Part shown: in pieces, positions 11,328 through 22,821 of the stretch
Layout: each line of letters begins with the position of its first letter
Numbering within the stretch: the first letter of the stretch is position 1
Origin: Rotaria socialis
Taxonomy: Eukaryota; Rotifera; Eurotatoria; Philodinida; Philodinidae
DNA: 64,000 nt
NCBI GenBank assembly: GCA_905331475.1
Contig: CAJNYU010001591.1
Coordinates: 1-64,000 of the forward strand
Direction: 5' to 3'
Position numbers and translations under genes: made by a program
The notes under the pieces: generated by a model
Databases searched by the model: none
The model's input: the letters and a program-made list of their open reading frames with translations, nothing else
Told to the model about the DNA's origin: nothing

Positions 11328-14300
11328 CTAAAAAGAAATTATTTTATTTTAATGAATTCTAACAAAGGCAGTATCTGATAAAAATTGATTGCACAACTCT
11401 TCATAGAAATGAATAATAAAAGAAGGAAAGAAAAATATATACATATATATATACGTAAGAACAACATCCATCCTTATAAGATAACTACAGTGAAAGAAAT
11501 AAAGAAAAATAAATAAATACAAATATTAATGCACGATTAACAACGAAAGAAATCAAATCATATCACATAAAAACAATATAAAATTTCTTTGTCGCTAATT
11601 ATTTAATCATAGTTATTGGTATCGATCTGACAGGTATACGACTTTTTATGTTGAAATTTATAGCTGATGATATACTATCATTCGATGTAGAGCGCACTAT
11701 TGCCGTAGAATTGATTATAGTTCTTGTTGAAGTCAATGCAAATGATATTGATTGTTGAGTATTCGTACTACTTGACGATGAAGACACTGTTGGACTCACT
11801 GATGAGCGTCCAACAGTGGATAATACTGATTTATGTTGGATTGGATGTTTTGTACCATATGAAACATTTGCTGTGGTCTTGACTAATAATGGAGCAGTTA
11901 TTGGTTGAACTTTTAATGTATTGAATTTCTCATTTAATAACATAGGATCTGATATGGTTTGTTTCACTTGAGATGGTGCAACCCGAGAAACGACATTCGC
12001 GATTAACACAGAAGCCTGCAATAACGTACAAACATATGCACAAAAGAAGATTTCTAGCGTAAGACACACGTGTATATGTTGGTATGTCTTAGTTCGATTA
12101 GAAAATGAACACAACGCATGCGCAACACTTCGAAGAAATAAAACCGAAAAATGGCAAAATATTTTCATTTACCTTTTGTGGTCTGGGTTCTCTTCTTTTC
12201 TCTTCCGCAGCTTCATTCGATGCTGCCGCAGGTTTACTAGTTGTAGCAGATTTCTTCTTTACTACAGTTGTTGGTTTAGCAGCTGATGCTGGATTTGGCG
12301 ATGCATCATCTTTGTCGCCTGTAACATCAGGTTTCACAATAGTAGCACCACTTGGCTTCTTTGTCATTGTTGCTGTGTTAATAGAAGAAGCAACAGATTT
12401 TGGCACTGCAGCTGTGCTTGTCCCTGCTGTACGTGGTTCGCCACGTGCATTTAATAAAACTGCTTTTTCAGCATATTCTTTTATCTACAATATAACAAAA
12501 AACATCCTGCAAAATATGTTTATTTCCAATAAAATCGTTCCTTACTTTGGTTAGTTTAAGCTCATCTAAGTCAGTGACATGTGGAAGAATATGTTTTTCT
12601 CCAAGACATTTCCATAACATTCCAAGACATTCAAATGCACTATCACGAACACCTGCGTCAGCTTCACCTGTATTCTAAAATTTCAATAACATTTTTTTAA
12701 ATATTTAACGAACAATTAAAATCTGATATGATCTACTTTAATTAATGGTGGTAAATATATTTTCAGAACTTTTTTTGGTAGAGTTGTTTGTGTAGCCATT
12801 GCAAAACATTTTGTCAGAAACTGATGTGTACATTGTCGAACAATAGGTGTTTTGTGTGCTAAAACAACTACAGCTTCTTCAGCTAGTTGCTCAAGATTTG
12901 TCTAAAACGATTTGAATTTTATTTTTTTAATAAAATGATTTCCAATGTACCGCTGGATATGAAGCTTCACAAGCTTCACGTAATGCTTCGAGTACATTTG
13001 GTTTCTTTTCACGAAATCGATCAAGACAGACTTCAAGAACCTAGAATTCAAAATGAAATTAACCATTGAACGTTTTTTTTTTCAAACTAAATTAACAATT
13101 AACTTACACCAACAGCATGAGTTTTAAATCCTTTCTTTAAACCTTTAGCTAAACCTGTTAAACATTTAGCTGCTACAATTACAACAGGAATGTTACTATC
13201 TTTTGAAATAATCTATAAGTAATTGAATCAATTTTATTTTATTTTAAATTAAATAGTTTTCTTTTTACTTTTTTTAATGCTTTAACAAGTTCGAAATAAT
13301 CAGCTTCAGGTGCTAATTTAGGATTTTGAGTTAATAATGCTAACAGATCATCGAGAACTTCTTTTCGATCTTTCCATTGTTTTGATTCCTAAAAAGTCAA
13401 ACAAAACGAAACAAAATCAACAAATCGATTCTAAATAAATTTACTATTTTTTCAAAGAAGTCTTTTGATAAGCGATCAAGAATATTAACAGCCTCTAACA
13501 TTTCAAATGGATCCAATTCTTCTTGCACTAAAAGTTTGCATTACATTTTAATACATAATGCATACAAAAAAAAATATTTGTCTTTACTTTCAACATTAAC
13601 ATCATCAATAGTAACAGATGCACTAACTGTTGTAGATGCTTGAGTTTGTTCCATCTTTTGTTTAAGATCTTGTTGTGAACGAAGAAAACGTGTTTGCCGT
13701 GGTTTATCAGCACCGTTCAAGTCTAATTTATCGAATTCAGTTTGAAGTTCTTGCATCTTAAGTACAAAAAAACAATGAAAATACATATATGCAAATTATG
13801 AAAGAAAAAACGAGTCAATACTTGAATAGGTTTCACATTTTGTATCATTGGCGTAAGAGTTTGTTTTCCAATCCATCTATAAACTTCAACAAGTAATAAT
13901 TTTGCTTCATCACGTACACTTTTATCTCGATCTTCGAGTAATGGAATAACTTGTTTAAGAAAGGGTTTAATTGGAAGAATTTTCGAACCGAATTCTCTTT
14001 TTTAATAGAAAGAATATCAATAATAAAAAGAAATTTAACATGAAAAACTAAACATACGATAATCCTCGTCGAAGTAATTCAAGACAAGCTTGAACAATTT
14101 TTGGTTGTTTATTATCAAGACCTTTAATAAGTTCGTCTTCGATATCTGTTTGTCTTTCAATTTCAATATACATAAGAAGAATGTCGAATGCTCGGTCTTT
14201 CATTTTTGTACGACCATTCAAACATTTACCGATCAATCCACCTGCTACTTCACCAACAGTTCTATATATAGATATACGCAATATATCGTTTCCAAAAAGA

Positions 14301-14645
14301 TTAAGATGAAGACTTCTTACTTTCCCGCTACTTGTGCTTCTTCAACAAACGCAAATATTGCATCAAGTGCTTTTTCACGAGCGTTTTCATTTGGATCGAC
14401 AACAAACTTTTTGACAAGTCCAAGATATTTACTAAATTCAGGACTTTTATCTGTATCTTGACTACGAAACAGTTTTGCACATTCTTCGTAACCAGTCATA
14501 CGAGCTTTCCATGCCTAGATTAAGAGAAGAACAAACACTATCAAGTGTGCTTAATTTATTTCTCAAGTACTTTATGTTGAACTTTTTCATCACATGGCAA
14601 TTTTTGCCATTCGTTGTCATCACCACCACCAGCGGCAGTTGCCAT
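8528..14645 (-). repeat. tandem duplication of the twelve-exon TOG1-TOG2 block
   Basis: Copy 1 spans 14645-12173 and copy 2 spans 11327-8528. Exons 2 to 11 have identical lengths in both copies (194, 204, 175, 169, 83, 120, 105, 90, 165 and 129 nt) and identical phases. Parts of introns are almost identical between copies: for example, the intron after exon 11 matches between about 12485-12545 and 8831-8891. Other exons and introns have diverged strongly. The breakpoint lies in the intron before exon 1, which explains why copy 2 keeps the acceptor but lacks an ATG. Confidence 0.9.
11599..14645 (-). CDS. CKAP5: CKAP5/XMAP215 N-terminal TOG1-TOG2 module, with optional terminal exon
   Basis: N-terminal part of the same tubulin-binding locus. 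Exons: 14645-14571, 14514-14321, 14261-14058, 13996-13822, 13756-13588, 13527-13445, 13388-13269, 13212-13108, 13040-12951, 12901-12737, 12674-12546, 12484-12173, and terminal exon 12015-11599 ending in TAA. The start ATG (MATAAGGGDDNEWQKLP) follows a CTGCTTAG acceptor, so a 5'-UTR intron is likely. Residues 1-503 or so form TOG1 (HEAT repeats, DEAKLLLVEIYRW) and TOG2, followed by a Lys/Ala/Pro-rich linker. If exon 12 joins exon 13, the product is about 745 residues with a Ser/Thr-rich tail ending in KSRIPVRSIPITMIK, which contains an SxIP-type (SRIP) motif known from EB1-binding proteins. If exon 12 instead joins the exon at 11327 (both phase 0), the frame continues into the second TOG pair and C-terminal domain. 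I favour one gene with an alternative last exon; two adjacent genes are the alternative. Confidence 0.85.
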
Positions 14646-17094
14646 CTAAGCAGAAAAAAATGTGCTGAATCCTTGAAATCAAATATATCACAGTGAGAAA
14701 ATGATGAACTAATAATAATTGGTTCGATGAACGATTATAGACGTACAGGTGAACAAGATTATGTCATGGGATAGATCAATTTCTCACGACAGATAAAGTA
14801 GAGAAAAGAGAAAAACAAAAAAAATGATATAAATGAATGCAGTGAATGACGAGACGAGCGAACAAACGAATATGATGAAGAAAGAAATACAGCGACAGTT
14901 CAATAAATCGATCGTTTTTATAGGTGTTTGAATCATATATGACAAGGAACACTCATTTGCAATTCAACCAGTCCAATTCAATTCACAAACAAGCAATGAA
15001 TACTCGTTATGTTAATTTAAATTAATATAAATACAGAACATATGAATCGATTTAAATGGTATAATAACGTTTTTTTTTGTCTATACCATAAGTTAACTAT
15101 ACTTTTGTACAATAGATGTCACTGATATATAGGCGCATATATAATTTTGCATATATGTTTGAAATACACAGATTCGCATGTTTATTTCATATTTTGAGAT
15201 TGATCTGTACTACTATCTTTGACCTTATCACCGTGGTCAGGAGAGAAAAATTTGAATTTAAGTATATTGTAGTTTTACATCACTTAGGAAATTTGAAAAA
15301 AACACAACCATACTCAAGTTTATGTGAAAATTTTACATCTGCCGATAAAAAGATAAAGTATAACCAAAAGTTAACTATTGAAAATATTCTAACTGTTTTT
15401 TTTTCATATCATGAAAAGACATACTTAATTAAAATTCAATTATCCATCGTTTGTCATAAGAATTCATCGTTTTTGGATGTACAATAATTTTCAATCGTTC
15501 ACAAATTTCCTTTTCTTACGAGAAATATCGTCAGTGAACTTCCTCATTCTTTTTGTTATATTTTCTCTAAATATAGAGCCTATGATGATAAGATAACGCA
15601 AAAGTATTTGCTCTTTTGTAGTTAGTTCTAGACGGTATGAGGGTGTGTGTTTGTCAGCACAGAGTAGTTACACAGTCAATAGACCTGTTACCGTACAGCA
15701 CAGCAAGAGAAGTGTGAATATATTGAAAGATTCACATATGGGCGATTCGATACCAACAACTGGTGTTAACAAAAACCAGTCTAATTGAGATATTCATCTG
15801 TGTATAATGTTTTAGAACAGAATGGTCAAATATGATTTACTTCAGACGTTGAAATCGTTCAGGAATCCTTAGGAGGTTACTTAATTGTATAGATCTTTTA
15901 CCTATTAGCATATTTTAGAGCCAAAGACAAAAAGCTACTTGGAAACGTTCTTCCATAAAACGATGACGCGATGCAAGCGATAGTACTTCACACAGTATAG
16001 CAAATAAAAGACCTTCATAAGTCTTAAAAATAAGCAACATTAAAACAAGTACTCGTAGGATTTCTTTAACTATAAAAGGTCTTACACATAGAAAAAATAT
16101 CAAGATAAACGTCGAGGATTGGTTGACAATTTTTCTTCGTTAGGAGAGAGCAAATGACTTTTGGATTATGCTAAGTGTGAAGCTTATCACAGCATACTTT
16201 ATTTTAATTTTATCTTTCAATGAAGAGATTTGAAATTTCGAGATATCTAAGCTCGATCTTAGAAGAGACACCGTTATCATGCTGTGTAAAATACTAAATA
16301 AGATATCGACAGCTTCGCGAAATATGATACCCTTGCTTTTTAAACTTTTTCAGAGTCTTCTATCTGAATTAATTATCACTTTTTTAAACAAGTCTTTGCT
16401 TCTTTTTCTTGCATTGTTATAGTTCGTTCTTGAATCCAGTGGATATGTATTCACTATAAATATTAATAATCTCCTACGTATTTGAATTTACTTAACGTTT
16501 CTTTTTCATGATCTATCAATTAGTGTCAATGCTGCTTATTGTAATTTTTCAATATTAGAATGCCGTATTATTTGGTTTCATGTTAATTTCTATGCATCAA
16601 TTCTTTTTTCAATATATATATCCATATTATTTTGCTTGTATGATACTTTTAACTTTTGTTTCAATCATATAGTCAAGCTGTACCGTGATGTTAAAAGAAT
16701 TTCATATGTAGCGATGATTTATTTTTCATTGAGAACTTTTACAGTGAATGAAAAAAAAAGAAATAAAGCAAGAATAAATAGGCAACTTATTTCTTTTGTT
16801 TAACTGTTAACTGAACTCTGGCACATCCATAAGTTGCCATTTATTAAGTATATCATACTAGTGATGTAGCTGGAGTAGAAAGTGGAAAATGGAAAGATTT
16901 GTTTTATCAACCGATTTAATCAGCTATTTTCATTGGATAAAAGAGTTTTAATCACTTTCACATAGAGAACAACGCGAAGTTAAAACATGACAATACAGTC
17001 GTAAAATCTATACCAATGAAGGTAGCACACAATCTATTTATTTAATCTATGAAAATATAATTATTGTACCATGGAAGTCTTTTTTGAATAGGTC
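14646..17094. other. intergenic, no gene recognised
   Basis: Must contain the promoter and probably a non-coding first exon of the CKAP5 locus. Open frames such as 15116-15487 (+, 123 codons) lack domains and splice context. TTTATT at 17037-17042 (AATAAA on the minus strand) is a good poly(A) candidate for the next gene. Confidence 0.4.
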
Positions 17095-17720
17095 TTAAGA
17101 AGGACTTGCTAGTGGGGCGCCTTCAAAAACTGCTACTTTTATGTCGAAATTACCAGAAGCCATAAAACTTGCTGCTGATTGTGAAGCATCCGGGAGATCC
17201 AATGGAAGATTGTTTAAATCAAGTAATAGAGGTGAAATATTGAATGGACAGGTGCAATCTATACCGTAATCGAGCAAAACTGGGGAACATGTCTCAGGTT
17301 TGAAATCGTCCCAGATTGACTTAAGAAATGTGCACAAATCCGTATAATTACATGATCCAACATTTGCGCCATTTACGATATAACATCTTACTGGAAGTGT
17401 GATGCCACTAACAGTACGTATTATGTTGATGTTTACTCCTACAGTTTCTATAAATAAAAATCGAAGAAAGACATTGCATAAAATTGTTCTCATATGAAAA
17501 GCTTAATCGAAAACTTACTAACAGGTTTTTTTAATTCAATTTTAATGGTAATACTAGCCGGGCCTGGATTATACACCGGCATTGGCGTTAAATCGATATT
17601 ACTAATAACGGCACTTGGACTACCGCAATCCGACCATTGCAGTTTAGTAAAATCTTGAGCTTGTATATGGCACACTAGAATGCTAAGGGCAAATGCCAAT
17701 GGAATAATTATGCTGCGCAT
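17095..17720 (-). CDS. ganglioside GM2 activator-like secreted lipid-binding protein
   Basis: Two exons, 17720-17519 and 17447-17095, joined in phase 1 across a 71-nt intron; 184 residues against about 193 for human GM2A. The N-terminus (MRSIIIPLAFALSILVCHIQAQ) is a signal peptide. Family features in order are LQWSDCG, the GSCNYTDLC pair, ETCSPVLLDYGIDCTCPFNI and the late ASGNFDIKV strand, matching the Cys pattern of the ML-like GM2-activator fold. In vertebrates this protein lifts glycolipids from lysosomal membranes for beta-hexosaminidase. In invertebrates related proteins carry diverse lipids, so the ligand here is open. The chain stops before the last cysteine of the vertebrate protein, so one disulphide is probably absent. 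Confidence 0.85.
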
Positions 17721-20700
17721 ATCTTATATTTCTTGCGTGCGTGTCTGTACTACTTTGAGTCGCGGGAAATAAAATTTGACTAGTTACTATTCAATTGCCC
17801 AGCTATTTAAACTTTCATTGACATTGTAGTATTGAAACGAATGAGAAAACCACCACCTGTTATTTATTTATATCTTGATAAAGTTTTGGGAACTAATTAT
17901 TGAAAGCCTATATGCATACCTTTTCATACGCCCTCCTGTACTCACCGAAAATGTTTTTCAGCTTTGAAAAAATAAATTACGACGAAAAAATAGATTATCT
18001 TGAGAAACTTGACACAGCTGGTCCAAAATACCACTGATGTTATCCTGTAATCCAGTTTTGTTTTCAGTTGTTTATTTGCTTTTGTTGCTTAGAAATGTTT
18101 TCAGAAATGATTGATCTTTTTCAAAAACAAAATTGCTTTTAATTAATAAAGTTTTCCGCTAACATATAGTTTTGCATCTTCCTTTTTTCTTACAGCATAT
18201 TTGATCCATTTACTTTCTATCTCAAGTTTTTATTCGTTTGTAATTAATACTGTATTTTCTTATAGTATGTTTTCCTTGAAGATTGTAATGATCTTTGATA
18301 CATGCCATACTATTATTATCAGTTATTTTATGAAATACATTGGCAAATGGCATTTATCTAAATTACGTAATAAAGTGCATGAATATATATATATATATAT
18401 ATATATATTAAAGATTAGAGACGAGCTATACAACGTATAGTACAAGAATTTTCATGTTTTTTGAACTGTTGTATACTTCTTGAAATCGCATTCGATGAAA
18501 GTAGCCTTGTTGCATCAAAAAGACTGTATCAACTAGTTGTATCCATTGATGACTCTTACAAAACATACGACTAGAAAAACCTAATGCATTGGAAATTTTC
18601 ACAATATCATAGAAGATATGTTAACTGCCTGAAAGGGATTTGTTCTTTCGTCGACTATTATTATCAGCAATGATCAAACTTTATTTAGCTAAATAAATGT
18701 AAAAAGAAAACAATTGATAACCCAATCATTTTATTGATGTTTTTTTTTTTAAATTTTGATTACAACGATTTCCTCTAGCAGTCTAGTTTTACATATTATT
18801 TATATAAACACCGCTTATTAACAGCTACTTAGGATTCAGTTTTACTATCAAATAATATAAGAGTGCGTAAATATGGATGGCATACAGGATGCATTGTGTA
18901 AAGCTAGTATCGGCCAAGCAAAAAAATCTAAAAAAAAGATGTAGTTGATCAGAAAAGAAATTTGGCTACTCATCACTCATATTGCGTAGATAAGTCTGCA
19001 GAACAACAATATTCAGTAGAAAAAAAATTGAAACAACTTTACATCCAATCTGTTTTATACGTTAGTAAAATGATTTCTGAAACTTATTTCGAATTCTCAA
19101 CTTTATTTTAGTTAGTGTCTACATGTGAAACATAACTGTGAAACAGGCAACAATTGAAATGTAGCTTTGCTGCATATATTTAAAAAAATTCAGCGTTAGC
19201 GATGTGACACTTTAAAGGGCATGGGTTCTTCTGCAATGCATTTTTATTCATAAATATTGCAAGTTAAGAAATGTTTTCAAATATAAAATAATGAGTTTTG
19301 CACAGAACTCTTCATACAGAGCATTGTTTCTGAAAAAATAGAGTTAACTTGTTCAAAATGGTAATACTAAACGGAAACTCTTGTTCTTCAACATGAAACG
19401 ATCTACGAAAAAACCGTTTATAGTAGTTCAGATGTTCGACGTCATATTTTGTTGGAAACCTTACCATAGGTTTATTTAATTGAGTGAAATTTGATCTGGA
19501 TTTTTTCAAATTTCTAACTTCAAGGTACGACGCATATTCGTTAATTAAGTTTTAATAAATTAACTTTCATTAAATGTGAACTGAGAGAATCGTATTTATG
19601 ATCATTTCTTTTGCAATTTGTAGCTTCCGTGGGATTTTTCATGTTTTATTTTAATATATGAATTTTTTTTATTGAAGAAAAAGCCTATTGATTGTTGATA
19701 TCAATAAATGACGGGTTAAATTCTGTTAATTGAATTCTCAATTGTGAAATTTTTGTCGAAAATTAGCGCCACTAGATATTTTATTTTTGGCAGCATAATA
19801 ATATATTGAATAGGGCAAAATAATTATCAAATCAGATTATACGTTTTTTTACAGCCTAAACGACATGAATCATTCAAAATCGATATAGTATATATTATTT
19901 GTTTTCGGATTATTTTTGTGTCGCATTAAAATGTTCTTTTTTAATCATCGAATAATGAGAAAAGATAAGAATCAATGATCCATTAACAATAATATTTCGT
20001 TCATCTGTTTATTTTTCTGGTTAATTTTTCTTTGTTGTAAGTCATTTCTTTTCTATTCTGTCAATTGTCTAAGAAGATAAAAGATACACTTATCATCATT
20101 TACATTTTGATACTCTTATCCATAAAGAATCGAGCTTAAAAATTAGGGGGGAGGAGCATTATTCTTATAGTAGATTTACTCAATAATTATTTAAGAAAAA
20201 ACATCTTTAAGTTTAAACTGAGAAATATCGAATAATTGACACACGTAAATTAGTGTAGTGAACATAAACATTTGAGTTGATATTATGATAGTTATTTATA
20301 GATATAAAATTATTATTTTGATAAATTACAAATGCGCATTTATTTTAATATCAAACTGATTCGTTTATAAAATATATCGTACGCGACACGAGTGCTGTTT
20401 ATGTTTCATAATGACTCACGAATGACTATATAAAAAAGAAATACTTTTTCATGTAGGTTAGTTTCAGACGTCATTCTCCCTAAAACTATGCTGTCTATGC
20501 AACATAATTATCATATGTCAAGTATTATGGGTATGCAATAAATCAATTTACTATTAACCACAGAAATAGAAACGATCAGAGAATGATTTTAAACAAAATC
20601 ATACAAATTCTTGATCTTCGCACTATATGACCTTGAGTAAACATGGAAATCATGAATAAGCGCTGTTTTTTCTTTGAAGTGAAGTCAATATTATTCTAAA

Positions 20701-21066
20701 ATAATATTCAAGTTTCACTTCCAAAAAATAATCTGTTACTTTTTAATAACTAAAAATTTGCAATTTTCTTTTGTTGGTGTTCATTGTACGGTCTAAAATA
20801 GTTAGTATCTATCTACTGGACTACAGTATAGAATTCTGATATAATCTTTAAATGTGAAAACACTCGAGAAGCAATTCAATTTATCCAACAAAATATTGGG
20901 TACTTTTCTTTAAAAAAATATTGTTCTTATGAATTCTATTAGGAATTATTCAAAAATAGAAAGTTTTACTTTATAGTACTTTCGATAGTTAGTTTTTATT
21001 TGTTAAAAATAGTTTGATGAAAATAATAATATCTTGTTTTTGAACGTTCATTTTAAGTAATTTTAG
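17721..21066. other. intergenic with a short AT microsatellite
   Basis: No gene recognised over 3.3 kb. An (AT)n run lies near 18384-18410. Open frames (18201-18440 +, 19312-19509 -) are short and AT-driven. The sequence just before 21067 (TAATTTTAG) looks like an acceptor, so a non-coding first exon of the next gene may lie in this stretch. Confidence 0.4.
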
Positions 21067-22572
21067 ATGATTACTTCACAAACATTGCTACTATTTTCTA
21101 GGTTGCCTCTGTTAACAAGACGTATGGAACGATATGTATCAAGTACTTTTCAAAGAGACGATAAAAATGAAGAAATGAAAAGAAATCATGAACAAATGCC
21201 AAGAACAGGTATCGAAACTGATGCCATTCATGTTGGACAAGAACCTGAACGATGGCCAGGCCACGCTGTTATTCCACCTATATCAATGGCGACAACCTTT
21301 AAACAATTAGAACCAGGCAAACCACTTCTATATGAATATAGTCGATGTGGAAATCCAACACGACAATGCTTAGAAGAATGTTTAGCATCACTTGAAAAGG
21401 CAAAATATGCATTAACATTTTCATCTGGTCTTGGCGCAACAACTACTCTTATGTTTATGCTTAAATCAGGTGATCATATAGTATCAATCGATGATGTGTA
21501 TGGTGGAACCGGAAGATTGTTTAGGTTGATTTATTTTTATCGATAAGAAATTATTTTTTAAATAGTTTTTCAATTTCTAGACGTTGCATGGCTCAAATGG
21601 GTGTTGAAAGTTCATTTGTTGATATGTCAATGGATCCATCATCAATTGTTAATCATCTTAAACCAACAACACGTCTTGTTTGGATTGAAACTCCAACAAA
21701 TCCATTACTGAAATTGGCCGATATAGAACTTATTTCTACTCTTGTTCATAAATATGATCCAAAAATAATGGTTCTTGTTGATAATACATTTGCAACATCA
21801 TATTATCAACGTCCACTTGAACTTGGTGCTGATCTTGTTCTACATTCATTAACTAAATATATGAATGGTCATTCCGATGTTGTTATGGGCAGTTTAATGA
21901 TGAATAGTGAAGAACTTTATAAACAATTAAGTTTTCTTCAGTATGCAATGTAAGAAAATTGTTTATCTATTTCTGTCTACGATTGAAACGAAAAACAAAA
22001 CGATTAAAAGAGAAATTTTCTTTTAGTGGTGCTGTTCCATCTCCATTCGATTGTTATCTTGTTAATCGAGGTCTTAAAACATTAGCAGTACGAATGCGGC
22101 AACATATGACATCAGCTTTACGCATTGCTAAATATCTCGAACAACATAAATATATAGAACGTGTAATTTATCCGGGATTGGAATGTCATCCACAATATGA
22201 ATTGTATAAAAAACAAATGTCGGGATTTAGCGGAATGATTTCGGTTTATCTTAAAGGTGATGATGTTGAAAAAAGTAAACGATTTTTAAAACATCTTAAA
22301 GTTAGTAGAATTTTCTAGAAGAAAAACAAATTAAGAAAATGCTTTTTATTGTTTAGTTATTCACAACAGCTGAATCGCTTGGAGGTTATGAATCTTTGAT
22401 TGAGTTGCCTGCTATTATGACCCATGCAAGTGTACCTGAAGAACATCGTCGTCAACTAGGTATTACTGATGGTCTTATTCGAATGTCTATAGGACTTGAA
22501 GACGTACAGGATTTACTTGACGACATTGAAGTTTCTCTTCAATATGCATTTTTGAATACTATTGAAAAGTGA
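21067..22572 (+). CDS. CTH: cystathionine gamma-lyase
   Basis: PLP-dependent Cys/Met-metabolism enzyme that cleaves cystathionine to cysteine, 2-oxobutyrate and ammonia, the last step of transsulfuration and a source of hydrogen sulfide. Exons 21067-21524, 21581-21949, 22027-22300 and 22357-22572; 438 residues (human 405). Visible landmarks are IETDAIHVGQEPERWPGHAV, YEYSRCGNPTR, SSGLGATTT, DDVYGGTGRLFR, WIETPTNP, VDNTFATSYYQRPL, the PLP lysine in HSLTKYMNGHSDVVMG, GAVPSPFDCYLVNRGLKT and TAESLGGYESLIELPAIMTHAS. The N-terminus extends about 30 residues beyond the human enzyme; its first 22 residues (MITSQTLLLFSRLPLLTRR...) are rich in Arg and Leu without acids, as in a mitochondrial presequence. 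A downstream in-frame ATG (MERYVSS) offers a shorter form. AATAAA follows at about 22650. Confidence 0.95.
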
Positions 22573-22821
22573 AAAAGACTATGATTTTGGTTTTTATGTT
22601 TAAATGTTTAATGTATAAGGATGATAGAAAAATAGATTTCACAATAAAATTAAACTTAAAATTCTATGTAAATATACATTGAGACTGAATATCTTTATTA
22701 AAGAATAAACTATTTCTTTTGAATAGTGTATCATTTTCTCGTTCATGACTATTTAATAATAGAATACAATAACGTTTATAAAAAAAGCATCTTCAATAAT
22801 ACATAGAATATGAAATAATTC

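Noticed and set aside
11328-11598. A separate start exon for an independent second CKAP5 gene
   Set aside because: The ATGs on the minus strand here either meet stops or give donors in the wrong phase for the exon at 11327. Not excluded, but the in-frame join to exon 12 is simpler.
15116-15487. 123-codon open frame on the plus strand
   Set aside because: No domain, no splice context, AT-driven composition.
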